Assembly: GCA_947463975.1 (NCBI GenBank)
Contig: CANHUW010000050.1
Location: 1-9,833, forward strand
DNA length: 9,833 nucleotides
Reading direction: 5' to 3'
Source: Bacteroidota bacterium
GTDB lineage: Bacteria; Bacteroidota; Bacteroidia; Chitinophagales; Chitinophagaceae
The notes under the pieces are model-generated. The model had not been told where the DNA came from, ran no database searches, and was given only the letters and a program-made list of their open reading frames with translations. This document shows positions 1-7,577 of this stretch, in pieces; position 1 is the stretch's first letter, and every line of letters starts with the position of its first letter. The translations under genes and the position numbers were made by a program.

Positions 1-116
1 CCAATACGCTCAATATTTCTTCTAAAGCGCATTCTATCTTGTTGCACATGAATATCTCTTAATTCTGCTATCCAATTGCTTAATAAACTATGCTCTTTAC
101 TTAAATGATACACCAT
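1..116 (-). CDS. upp: Uracil phosphoribosyltransferase, N-terminal fragment (runs off the window)
   Basis: This gene is too short for a normal ORF scan because only its first 38 codons lie inside the window. The ATG is at 116-114. The translation begins MVYHLSKEHSLLSNW and continues into IAELRDIHVQQDRMRFRRN and an IERIG end. The pattern LSKxHSL, then ELRD, then QDxMRFRRNxERIG, matches from memory the N-terminus of Bacteroidota Upp proteins. The enzyme makes UMP and pyrophosphate from uracil and PRPP in cytosolic pyrimidine salvage. The PRPP-binding loop and uracil site would lie beyond the left edge and cannot be checked. It starts 38 bp after the adenine deaminase stop, on the same strand, which suggests a base-salvage pair. 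The leader between them is A-rich with an A9 run and no Shine-Dalgarno motif, which is usual in this phylum. The family call is fairly secure for so short a fragment. Confidence 0.8.
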   Translation of the reverse strand, partial: MVYHLSKEHSLLSNWIAELRDIHVQQDRMRFRRNIERI

Positions 117-154
117 GGACTTTTTTTTTCAAAACTAAGTTTCTTCGGTCAATT

Positions 155-1789
155 TCAGCATAATTTAAAGCGATCTCCGTCAAATAAACCCATGTCACTC
201 AATTTTAAATGTGGAATGACCAATAAGGCCATAAAGCTTAGGGTCATAAAGGGAGATCCAAGGTTTGAACCAAGTGATTTTGCCATAGCGTCAATAGTAG
301 AATAAGCCTCAGCTACCTTATAGGGATCGTCATTACTCATTAAGCCAGCCACCGGTAAACCCAAGACTCTTAATTCTTCTTCTTTAACGCAGCTGATGCC
401 GCCTTTTTCTTGAATAACTGCATTAATAGCTTTCACCATTGCAATGTCATCAACCCCTACTGCAATGATATTATGACTATCGTGTGCTACTGTAGAGGCA
501 ATGGCGCCATGTTTAAATCCAAAGTTTTTAATAAATCCCATTTTAGGAGTAGCTTGACGATATCTATTGTACACTACTATCTTTAAAATGTCTTTGTTCG
601 TATCTGAGATAATTTTTCCATCATTTATAATTGGGTCCTCCCATAAACAATGGGTGATCAATTGGCCATCTATTGCTTCTATGACAGCCATTTTATTTTC
701 TTTAGTTGGGTATGTCTCCATGCCAACCTGTATATCTTGCACTTTGATGGGGGTAGTATCAAACTGATTAATTATTTTTTCATCAATAGGCAGGATCAAT
801 GAATGACCTTTTTCTGCAACCAATTGTCCATTGATAAATGTTTGTGCGACTTTAAAATGAGTTAGATCCTCCACTATTATAAAATTTGCGGGATCATTGA
901 CTCTTGCCAATCCTGTGGGTAATTGATAATGTAATACTGGATTAATACAAGCAGCTTTTAGAATATTAAAAATATTTAAACCTTTAGCTACTGCTCTTGC
1001 ACATAGCTGATTGATATGTCCCAATACTAAACTGTCGGGATGCTTGTCATCACTACAAAGCATTACACTGTTGGGGTGATCATCTATCAATTCATATAAT
1101 GCTTCAAAATTTTTAGCGGCACTTCCTTCTCTAATTAAAATGTTCATTCCCAGGCTTAACTTATCTACCGCCTCCTCGATGGTAAAACATTCGTGATCTG
1201 TACTAATGCCAGCCTCAATATAGGTTTTAGCATCTTTACCCATTAATCCTGGTGCATGTCCGTCTACAGGTTTGCCTACAGCATGCGCCGCTTTTATTTT
1301 TTTCATTACTTCCTCGTCTTTGAATAGTACCCCAGGGAAGTTCATCATCTCGCTTAAGTAGTAAATATCTTCATTGGCTAAAAGGGTAGCTACTTCTTCG
1401 CTATTGATAGAAGCACCTGCAGTTTCGAATGTTGTTGCAGGCACACAACTAGGTGCGCCAAAGAAAAAATGAAAAGGGACTTTCTTTCCATTATTGATCA
1501 TATAATGCACCCCTTCAACGCCACATACATTGGCGATTTCATGAGGATCACTAATAGTACCTATCGTTCCATGAATAACGGCTAGTCGAGCAAAAGCACT
1601 TGGAATAAGCATACTGCTTTCTATATGCACATGACTGTCAATAAATCCAGGTAAGATAAATTGTTGCGGCGCTTCAGCAATTTGTTGGATATCAACTATG
1701 ATACCCTGTTTCACCGCAATGGCTGCAGGAAAAATACGCTTGCCAACAATATCTATATATTGTCCTTGTATTTCAAATGTGTTATTCAT
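155..1789 (-). CDS. ade: Adenine deaminase
   Basis: The 544-residue protein belongs to the amidohydrolase-type adenine deaminases (Ade/AdeC), which convert adenine to hypoxanthine and ammonia in cytosolic purine salvage. A short N-terminal beta-sandwich precedes the metal motif PGFIDSHVHIESS at residues 48-59, with the HxH pair at His53 and His55. Further family motifs are SDPHE (80-84), DGHAPG (176-181), STDHE (196-200) and CSDDKHPD (245-252). The C-terminal domain carries VAHDSHN (434-440), also typical of Ade. Length and domain order are those of a complete enzyme, and there is no signal peptide. The ATG start gives an N-terminus leading straight into the first strand. It begins 10 bp after the DUF5916 stop and ends 38 bp before upp, so it is probably co-transcribed with both. 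The protein ends in Cys with no obvious extra tail. Confidence is high that this is Ade rather than a dihydroorotase or guanine deaminase, because of the linked DGHAPG and VAHDSHN motifs. Confidence 0.95.
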   Translation of the reverse strand: MNNTFEIQGQYIDIVGKRIFPAAIAVKQGIIVDIQQIAEAPQQFILPGFIDSHVHIESSMLIPSAFARLAVIHGTIGTISDPHEIANVCGVEGVHYMINNGKKVPFHFFFGAPSCVPATTFETAGASINSEEVATLLANEDIYYLSEMMNFPGVLFKDEEVMKKIKAAHAVGKPVDGHAPGLMGKDAKTYIEAGISTDHECFTIEEAVDKLSLGMNILIREGSAAKNFEALYELIDDHPNSVMLCSDDKHPDSLVLGHINQLCARAVAKGLNIFNILKAACINPVLHYQLPTGLARVNDPANFIIVEDLTHFKVAQTFINGQLVAEKGHSLILPIDEKIINQFDTTPIKVQDIQVGMETYPTKENKMAVIEAIDGQLITHCLWEDPIINDGKIISDTNKDILKIVVYNRYRQATPKMGFIKNFGFKHGAIASTVAHDSHNIIAVGVDDIAMVKAINAVIQEKGGISCVKEEELRVLGLPVAGLMSNDDPYKVAEAYSTIDAMAKSLGSNLGSPFMTLSFMALLVIPHLKLSDMGLFDGDRFKLC

Positions 1790-1799
1790 TGTTTTTCAA

Positions 1800-4019
1800 T
1801 TATAAATTGAACCAATAACTAAATTTAAAAACAATTGCTCTATTCTTATTGGTAAACGTTGGATCAGTGAAATAATTATCTGTATAAACTAAGAAAAAAT
1901 CACTCATTGGCTTGTACCTATATTGAAATCTACTATTTACGCTAAAATTATTGCTTTGCGTATTGAATTGAATAAAGGTGGTCCAGAATAGTTGTGTATT
2001 AAAATTATATTCAATTCTTGGTTGAATTAATATAAGGTTGGTGCTTCCATAAGATCCGGGAAGTTGAATGGAATTAAATTCGGAACGCACTCCAATGTTT
2101 AAATGAGGTTGTTTTCTTAACATAAAACCCATACTTGCTCCCTTTACCGTTCCATTATAAAATTCACCCATAGTGATACCAGTATTAAACGAAAAAGATT
2201 TTCTAAAATCACTTCTATAGGTTAATTCTACTTGATTAAAACTATATCTGGTGGCAGGCAATGGGGTTTCGCCAGTGAATGAAATGGGATATAATAAATT
2301 AAGTGTTGTATTATTTATACTCGCTTCAAATCCAGAGGTGTTTTTATTTTCTCCTCTTATGGATAATTGGGTATTTGCCTCATTTAAACTATTATCTGGA
2401 TTGAAGACAATGTATTCTTCAATCTGTGTGGTTACTCTGCCCAATTTACCATTGGTTGGCATCACCTGATAACCTAATTGGGTGAATATATTTTTAAAAC
2501 CCACTCTAATGGAGGTATCTCTTATGGCATCATAGTTTTCAATTCTTTGAACAAATCCCATATCGGTATAATAGTTCTTGCCAACATTTCCTGCAACAGC
2601 TATATAATTCCAATGCTGTGAACTCAAGTTAAAGCCCGCTTCTATATACTTATCTTCTTTATTGATTCCTTGTTTAAAGGCCTGATTGTATGTAGCCCAA
2701 GAACTAACACTTCCTGTTGGATTAGAGTATTCAAAGGACATACCTGCATTCCTTCCATATCTATCTAATGGATTCTTTTTTGCTTCCGCTTCTGAAATAA
2801 AGTTTTCTCTATTCAAAAAATACGTTTTAATAGAAGATCTTTTTAACACCCTTCTATGTATAGTAAGTGCACCAAAATTTTCAGGAGAATAATTTCCTTG
2901 TCTTCCCGTTTGCATATTCATTACCCCAATCCTCGTTGCTGGATCTAAATTTCCAGATAATCTTGCGCCAAAAAGTATAGGTATTTTATTCCCCTCCTTA
3001 TCCAACCCAATAGATCTAGAATAAAAAGGACGTATTGGTGGGATGCCGAATTCAGAAAACAAATCGGAGTTTTCTAAGAAAAAATTTCTTCTTTCGGGTA
3101 GAAAAATATTAAACCTGGTCAGATTGGTTACCTGCTGATCCACTTCCACCTGCGAAAAATCAGGGTTTACGGTGAGGTCTAGATTTAATGAAGAATTTAA
3201 AGCTACTTTGGCATCAAAGCCTGCAGTACCATTTGCATTAGTGGATTGATTGTTTTCTGTATCTTGACTACCTGTTCCTGTTATGTATGGAAGTAAAATG
3301 GTATTACTTGAATTTTTGGGAGGGCTTGTTGGAAAATACATCACACCAGTATACCCCAAGTCATATGATTTAAAATTGGTGGGTACTCTAGTCCAAGTAC
3401 TGTACTCATTATGTTTGGCATCTATTCTTAAAAAATTTACGCCCCAATATTTTTGATTTGGATCGAATCTTAAAGACTTTAATGGAATGGCTACTTCTGC
3501 AATCCAATAATTGCCATAATTTTTTGTTGCAGAAAACCATTTGGTATCCCAGCTCCAACTGGGTCTGTCTTGAAACGCATTGTTTAATTGGTCTTCTGAT
3601 TGAACGTTTAATGCACTTACTACAAAGAAAAATCCGTTTGTTTTTTGATTTAAAGGGTCTAATATAATCGCAATCCCATCAGCTCCATCATGTCCAATAT
3701 CTCTTTTTAAACTTTGACTAATGGATGCGCCACTATCATACACTGTAAATGCAAAATAGATATTCTTGTCGTCGTAACTGAATTTTACATCTGTCTTACT
3801 TTGAGGCAGACCAATATCATTAGGATATTTTTTATTAAAGTCTTTTGCAAGCTCAGTGGATGACCAAACTGGTTCATCTAAGATACCATCAATTTTTATG
3901 GGAGCACTTGTTGGCGTAATATGAAGTTCGAAATGTTTTTGGTACTCAGTAATATTCTGAGCATTGACAGATTGTACAAATAAAAAACAAAGTAAGTACC
4001 CTATAATAGCATTGCGCAT
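1800..4019 (-). CDS. Secreted CBM9-like / DUF5916 outer-membrane beta-barrel protein
   Basis: I place the start at the ATG at 4019-4017, giving 739 residues. The open frame extends to 4166, but that extra 49-residue stretch would overlap trmD and would bury the signal peptide. From 4019 the protein opens with MRNAIIGYLLCFLFVQSVNA, a Sec signal with likely cleavage after Ala20. A CBM9-like module follows at about 35-230, containing IKIDGILDEPVW (41-52) and DGIAIILDP (114-122). The DUF5916 part runs from about 240 to the end and shows the family hallmark NPDFSQVEVDQQ (285-296), then FLPERRNFFLENSDLF (306-321) and PFYSRSIGL (331-339). The C-terminal half alternates hydrophobic and polar residues and ends KFSYWFNL, like an outer-membrane barrel insertion signal. 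The family is common in Bacteroidota and has no settled function. Ligand uptake or surface binding is only inference. It has the longest upstream gap of the window (86 bp). Confidence 0.85.
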   Translation of the reverse strand: MRNAIIGYLLCFLFVQSVNAQNITEYQKHFELHITPTSAPIKIDGILDEPVWSSTELAKDFNKKYPNDIGLPQSKTDVKFSYDDKNIYFAFTVYDSGASISQSLKRDIGHDGADGIAIILDPLNQKTNGFFFVVSALNVQSEDQLNNAFQDRPSWSWDTKWFSATKNYGNYWIAEVAIPLKSLRFDPNQKYWGVNFLRIDAKHNEYSTWTRVPTNFKSYDLGYTGVMYFPTSPPKNSSNTILLPYITGTGSQDTENNQSTNANGTAGFDAKVALNSSLNLDLTVNPDFSQVEVDQQVTNLTRFNIFLPERRNFFLENSDLFSEFGIPPIRPFYSRSIGLDKEGNKIPILFGARLSGNLDPATRIGVMNMQTGRQGNYSPENFGALTIHRRVLKRSSIKTYFLNRENFISEAEAKKNPLDRYGRNAGMSFEYSNPTGSVSSWATYNQAFKQGINKEDKYIEAGFNLSSQHWNYIAVAGNVGKNYYTDMGFVQRIENYDAIRDTSIRVGFKNIFTQLGYQVMPTNGKLGRVTTQIEEYIVFNPDNSLNEANTQLSIRGENKNTSGFEASINNTTLNLLYPISFTGETPLPATRYSFNQVELTYRSDFRKSFSFNTGITMGEFYNGTVKGASMGFMLRKQPHLNIGVRSEFNSIQLPGSYGSTNLILIQPRIEYNFNTQLFWTTFIQFNTQSNNFSVNSRFQYRYKPMSDFFLVYTDNYFTDPTFTNKNRAIVFKFSYWFNL

Positions 4020-4036
4020 GTAGAAAAATTGTGTCG

Positions 4037-4044
4037 CAAATATC
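4037..4044 (-). promoter_or_regulatory. Weak -7-like element upstream of the DUF5916 gene
   Basis: The 86-bp gap between trmD and the DUF5916 gene is the largest in the window. On the minus strand it contains GATATTTG, one mismatch from the Bacteroidota -7 consensus TAnnTTTG, ending 17 bases before the ATG at 4019. I see no TTG or TTTG at the expected -33 distance, so half of the promoter is missing. The gap also holds the palindrome CTAATTAG (4078-4085) but no stem followed by a T-run, so no terminator for trmD is evident. This is a candidate only. Confidence 0.2.
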
Positions 4045-4105
4045 CGATAACTAGCCCATAAATTCGGCGGTTCTGTGCTAATTAGTTGTATTAATTGATA
4101 AGTGG

Positions 4106-4783
4106 CTATTTTAGAAGGTCTGGTCTTCTTGTTTTTGTCCTTTCCATTGCCTGTTCTTGTCTCCATGCATCCACTTTCTTTGGATCACCGGTTAATAAGA
4201 CAGCTGGCACTTCCTTGTCCCTAAATACTGCAGGTCTTGAATACACTGGGGGGGCCAAAAGATTGTCTTGGAAAGAATCTGTCAAAGCGGAGGTTTCATC
4301 GTTCAGTACTCCAGGAATGATTCTTCCAACAGCATCAATAATGACTGCTGCTGCTAATTCGCCTCCGCTCAATACATAATCGCCAATGGAGAGCTCTTGC
4401 GTAACATAGATATCTCTAATTCTTTGATCTATGCCTTTATAATGTCCACAAATGATGAGTATATTATTTTTTAAAGAAAGGGTATTTGCATCTTTTTGTT
4501 CAAACCTTTTACCATCAGGAGTAACAAAAATAATTTCGTCATATTTTCCGTTCTCCTTTTGTAGTTCATCAATTGCGTTGGCCAATGGTTCGCACATCAT
4601 TACCATACCTGCGCCGCCGCCATATTGATAATCGTCAATTTGCCCGTGTTTATTAATTGCCCATTTTCTTAAAGAGTGCGCTTTAATCTCTAGCAAACCT
4701 CTTTCTTGGGCCCTTTTCATAATACTATGTTCAAAGGGGCTATTTAATAATTCTGGCACTGCCGAAAGTATATCTATCCTCAT
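4106..4783 (-). CDS. trmD: tRNA (guanine(37)-N1)-methyltransferase
   Basis: TrmD is a SPOUT-class enzyme that transfers a methyl group from S-adenosylmethionine to N1 of G37 in tRNAs, preventing +1 frameshifting; it works as a dimer in the cytosol. The 225-residue protein shows the substrate loop DDYQYGGGAGMVM (50-62), the trefoil-knot SAM motifs CGHYKGIDQR (112-121) and SIGDYVLSGGE (132-142), and the IPGVL segment (156-160). Arg154 and Asp169 fall at the positions of the catalytic pair known from Haemophilus influenzae TrmD. The later signature is LLAPPVYSRP, a version of the usual LLxxPxYTRP. It is shorter than the E. coli enzyme (about 255) because the C-terminal tail after RRPDLL is missing, a normal variation. 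It lies 19 bp after the S4-protein gene, not in the rpsP-rimM-trmD-rplS arrangement familiar from many bacteria. The ATG start leads directly into MRIDILSAVPE, matching the family N-terminus. Confidence 0.97.
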   Translation of the reverse strand: MRIDILSAVPELLNSPFEHSIMKRAQERGLLEIKAHSLRKWAINKHGQIDDYQYGGGAGMVMMCEPLANAIDELQKENGKYDEIIFVTPDGKRFEQKDANTLSLKNNILIICGHYKGIDQRIRDIYVTQELSIGDYVLSGGELAAAVIIDAVGRIIPGVLNDETSALTDSFQDNLLAPPVYSRPAVFRDKEVPAVLLTGDPKKVDAWRQEQAMERTKTRRPDLLK

Positions 4784-4802
4784 GGTTCAAAAATAAACAT
4801 TG

Positions 4803-5189
4803 TTAATCCAAAAACTCACCTAAATCTCTTCTGTCTTTTTTAGTGGGTCTTCCTATCTTACTCAATCTCTTACCGGTATGAAAACTTGCGGCCACCATTT
4901 TAACTCTTTCTAATTCTTCTACAGGCGTAAGATCTTCATAATATTTAATGGCTTCTGAGTAGGCTAATCTTCCATCTAATAGTTGGGTTACCTTGAGGGT
5001 CCAAATCTTATGTTCTGTTTTACATTCATATACATCACCTATCACTACATTTCTGGAAGCTTTCACGTTTTCTCCTTTTAATTTTACCCTACCTCTGTCA
5101 ATGGCATCGGTAGCTTGTGATCTGGTTTTAAAAACCCTAATGGACCACAAGTATTTATCTAATCTAACTTTAGTAATAGTCGTTTCCAT
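4803..5189 (-). CDS. hslR: S4-domain RNA-binding protein, Hsp15 (HslR) family
   Basis: This 128-residue basic protein has an S4 RNA-binding fold at about residues 8-70. The sequence VRLDKYLWSIRVFKTRSQA (8-26) is the classic S4/Hsp15 opening, followed by IDRGRVKLKGENVKAS (30-45) and the VxxGDVY turn. The C-terminal tail is charged and holds GRPTKKDRR (113-121), typical of the Hsp15-like group. E. coli Hsp15 binds stalled 50S subunits carrying nascent chains and helps recycle them. That role is established there and only inferred here. The size fits the family and there is no catalytic domain, so a pseudouridine synthase or a tRNA synthetase fragment is unlikely. It starts 8 bp after the dipeptidase stop and lies 19 bp before trmD, giving a small translation-related pair. 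The ATG start is the only sensible one before the S4 domain. Confidence 0.88.
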   Translation of the reverse strand: METTITKVRLDKYLWSIRVFKTRSQATDAIDRGRVKLKGENVKASRNVVIGDVYECKTEHKIWTLKVTQLLDGRLAYSEAIKYYEDLTPVEELERVKMVAASFHTGKRLSKIGRPTKKDRRDLGEFLD

Positions 5190-5197
5190 TGACCTGT

Positions 5198-6565
5198 TTA
5201 TTTTTTCTCAGCAAAGTATTGGTGAAAATAAGGAATGGTTTCAATGCCTTTGTAGAAGTTAGCAATATCATACTTTTCATTCGGACTATGTAGGTTGTCA
5301 CTATCTAAACCAAATCCCATAAATACAATCTTTAATCCTAGCTCTTGTTCAAACAAAGAACATATAGGAATACTACCACCACCTCTTACTGGAATAGGTT
5401 CTTTGCCAAAAGTGGTTGCAATTGCTTTTGCTGCACTTTGGTATTCATGAGAATCAATAGGAGTAATATAGGGTTCTCCACCATGATGTTCAAATGCATT
5501 CACCCTAACGGTTGGAGGAGCTATTTGTTTGAAGTAAGCCAATACTTTCTCTGTAATTTTAGCAGAAGATTGATTAGGTACCAATCTGCAAGAAATCTTT
5601 GCAAATGCCTTAGAGGGTAAAACTGTTTTAGCGCCTTCACCTGTGTAACCGCCCCAAATACCATTCACTTCTAATGTAGGTCTTATGCCAGTTCTTTCGT
5701 TGGTACTATAACCCTTTTCACCCCATTCTTTTTGTATGCCTAAATCTGTTGTAAATTCATTTAAATCAAATGGCGCTTCAGCCATTTTTTTTCTTTCCGC
5801 ATCCGTTGATTCAATGATGTCGTCATAAAAACCTGGAATGGTAATATGGTTGTTTTCATCATGACATGATGCAATCATTTTTGATAAAATGGTAATGGGA
5901 TTTGCCACTGCTCCTCCATATACGCCACTATGCAAATCTCTATTAGGGCCTGTTACTTCCACCTCGATATAACTCAAGCCTCTTACTCCTATATCAATGG
6001 AAGGGGTATCCATGCTAATCATTGCTGTATCGCTAATTAAAATAACATCTGCTTTTAATAAAGCGTGATTGGCTTTTACAAAATTTGCAAGGTTGGGACT
6101 GCCAATTTCTTCTTCTCCTTCAATGATGAATTTAATATTTGTTTTTAAAGAATTGGTTTTTACCATTGTTTCCAAAGCTTTCACATGCATATAGAATTGT
6201 CCCTTATCATCACAAGCACCACGAGCAAATATTTTACCATCGATGATGGTTGGTTCAAATGGGCCACTATTCCATAACTCTAATGGATCTGCCGGTTGAA
6301 CATCGTAATGTCCATATACTAATACAGTTGGAAAATGGGGATTCGTCATTAATTCTCCGTATACAATTGGATGACCAGGCGTCTCATAAATTTTGGTGGT
6401 GCTTGCGCCTGCGTCTTTTAAAGATTGTTCCACTGCATTTGCGCAAGCCAACATATCTGCGTTATGTTCCGATTTTGCACTCACACTAGGTATTCTTAAC
6501 AATGCCAATAATTCTTCTAAAAATTTTTCTTTATTAGCTTCTTGATACACTGACCATTCTTTCAT
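5198..6565 (-). CDS. M20 family metallopeptidase (dipeptidase, CNDP/PepV-like)
   Basis: The 455-residue protein belongs to the M20 di-zinc peptidases, subgroup of cytosolic nonspecific dipeptidases and carnosinase-like enzymes. Visible motifs are YGHYDVQP (84-91; His86 metal ligand, Asp88 beside it), ARGACDDKGQ (114-123; Asp119 bridging ligand), EGEEEIGS (149-156; Glu152 as catalytic base and Glu153 as ligand by alignment with CN2), ISDT (177-180; Asp179 ligand), and NLHSPNEKYD (424-433; His426 ligand). RDLHSGVYGG (209-218) marks the dimerisation lid, with His212 as the likely transition-state residue. All expected ligands are present, so it should be active. No signal peptide or lipobox is seen, so it is probably cytosolic and releases amino acids from small peptides. 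Exact substrate cannot be read from sequence; an acetylornithine or succinyl-diaminopimelate deacylase is less likely because of the GHYDVQP plus LHSG signature. It lies 15 bp after the CDF gene. Confidence 0.92.
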   Translation of the reverse strand: MKEWSVYQEANKEKFLEELLALLRIPSVSAKSEHNADMLACANAVEQSLKDAGASTTKIYETPGHPIVYGELMTNPHFPTVLVYGHYDVQPADPLELWNSGPFEPTIIDGKIFARGACDDKGQFYMHVKALETMVKTNSLKTNIKFIIEGEEEIGSPNLANFVKANHALLKADVILISDTAMISMDTPSIDIGVRGLSYIEVEVTGPNRDLHSGVYGGAVANPITILSKMIASCHDENNHITIPGFYDDIIESTDAERKKMAEAPFDLNEFTTDLGIQKEWGEKGYSTNERTGIRPTLEVNGIWGGYTGEGAKTVLPSKAFAKISCRLVPNQSSAKITEKVLAYFKQIAPPTVRVNAFEHHGGEPYITPIDSHEYQSAAKAIATTFGKEPIPVRGGGSIPICSLFEQELGLKIVFMGFGLDSDNLHSPNEKYDIANFYKGIETIPYFHQYFAEKK

Positions 6566-6580
6566 AAAAGTTATTTTACA

Positions 6581-7567
6581 TTATGTTAATTGATGTTTTA
6601 AATCCGATAAAACATTTTCTACAGTCCAGTCTAATTTTTGTTGAAAAGGTGCTTTTCTTTTTTCGCAATCTGCAATACTGCAAATGGGACAACTAAAAGG
6701 CATACAGCCATCTGTATGAATAAAGAACTCGACACTATCTCCAAATTTATTTTTAATCAAATTGGTAAATTGTTCTACTACCGCATGTGCTTCATTCACA
6801 TTTAAATACCATTGAACTGTTAAATGACAATCTACATGAATATGTGTTCCGTATTTAATTACCCTTAGATTGTGCAAGTCAATCCATTGATTATTTCTAG
6901 ATAAATTTAATTCTTCAATAACTGCTTCAAGCAAAGCCATATCTGCTTCGTCCATAATGCCAGCCAAAGACTCTCTGATTATTTTATAACCATTATACAT
7001 AATCCAAAAGCTCATGGCAACTGCTATACCTGTGTCAATACCAGTGATATTGGTCAACAAGACAATAGCAACGCCAATAGCCACAGCAAAAGTGGTTAAA
7101 CTGTCTATGATTAAATGTTGTCCGCTTGAGATTAATGCTAAAGATTTATTCTTCTTGCCTTTTGATTTGACAAACCAGCCAGCAGTTAAGTTTAAGATGG
7201 CCGTAGTCAATAAAATGAAAATACCGTTATCTAAAGAATGTAAAACGGTAGGATGAATAAATGCGTCTATGGATTCGTATAAAATAATTATTCCAGCAGT
7301 GATAATTAAACTTCCTTCAAAAGCGGCAGAGATAAATTCGGCCTTGCCATGTCCATATGGATGTTCTTTGTCTTTGGGTTTAGCAGCAACGTATAAGCTG
7401 TATAATCCAATCAGTCCCGCCAGCACATTCACAATACTCTCTAATGCATCAGATAATACAGATAATGAATGCGTCATGAAATATGCCACAAATTTGAGTA
7501 TAAATAATACAACACTCAAAAGGGTTAAATAAAACTGAATCTTTAAATTCTGTTGGGCAGATTGCAT
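6581..7567 (-). CDS. Cation diffusion facilitator (CDF) family metal transporter
   Basis: The 328-residue inner-membrane protein has six predicted membrane helices at about 12-32, 38-60, 84-103, 114-133, 150-172 and 176-194, followed by a cytosolic ferredoxin-like domain. CDF proteins exchange divalent metals such as Zn2+, Fe2+ or Mn2+ for protons, usually outward. By alignment with E. coli YiiP, site B is complete (Asp66, His69, His73 in DKEHPYGHGKAE), and the cytosolic site C is complete (His232, His248, His261, His284, Asp286). Transport site A is altered: Asp40, His151 and Asp155 are kept, but the second Asp is Ser44 within DALES (40-44), with Glu43 and Asn47 nearby. A cysteine cluster C288-x4-C293-x2-C296-x4-C301 lies near the C-terminus. 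I recall the DALES and cysteine-tail features as recurring in one CDF branch, so this is probably a subfamily trait. The gene sits 10 bp after the SOD stop. The transported metal is not determinable. Confidence 0.93.
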   Translation of the reverse strand: MQSAQQNLKIQFYLTLLSVVLFILKFVAYFMTHSLSVLSDALESIVNVLAGLIGLYSLYVAAKPKDKEHPYGHGKAEFISAAFEGSLIITAGIIILYESIDAFIHPTVLHSLDNGIFILLTTAILNLTAGWFVKSKGKKNKSLALISSGQHLIIDSLTTFAVAIGVAIVLLTNITGIDTGIAVAMSFWIMYNGYKIIRESLAGIMDEADMALLEAVIEELNLSRNNQWIDLHNLRVIKYGTHIHVDCHLTVQWYLNVNEAHAVVEQFTNLIKNKFGDSVEFFIHTDGCMPFSCPICSIADCEKRKAPFQQKLDWTVENVLSDLKHQLT

Positions 7568-7577
7568 ATTGGTTGGA

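Noticed and set aside
130..146. Possible hairpin AAAC-TAA-GTTT near the ade stop as a terminator
   Set aside because: The stem is only four to five AT-rich pairs, and on the transcribed strand it is followed by A residues, not a U-run, so it is not a rho-independent terminator.
4020..4105. Riboswitch or terminator in the 86-bp gap between trmD and the DUF5916 gene
   Set aside because: Only short imperfect pairings are visible (a CCGA/TCGG pair with a long loop and the CTAATTAG palindrome). The stretch is too short and too unstructured for a known riboswitch class.
4020..4166. N-terminal extension of the DUF5916 protein by 49 residues to an ATG at 4166
   Set aside because: It would overlap trmD by 61 bp, is basic and low in hydrophobicity, and would place the clear Sec signal peptide 49 residues inside the protein. 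The ATG at 4019 is the natural start.
4095..4379. 94-residue plus-strand open frame with a hydrophobic start
   Set aside because: It is antisense to the conserved C-terminal part of trmD, and the hydrophobic stretch is a mirror of that coding sequence. No independent support.
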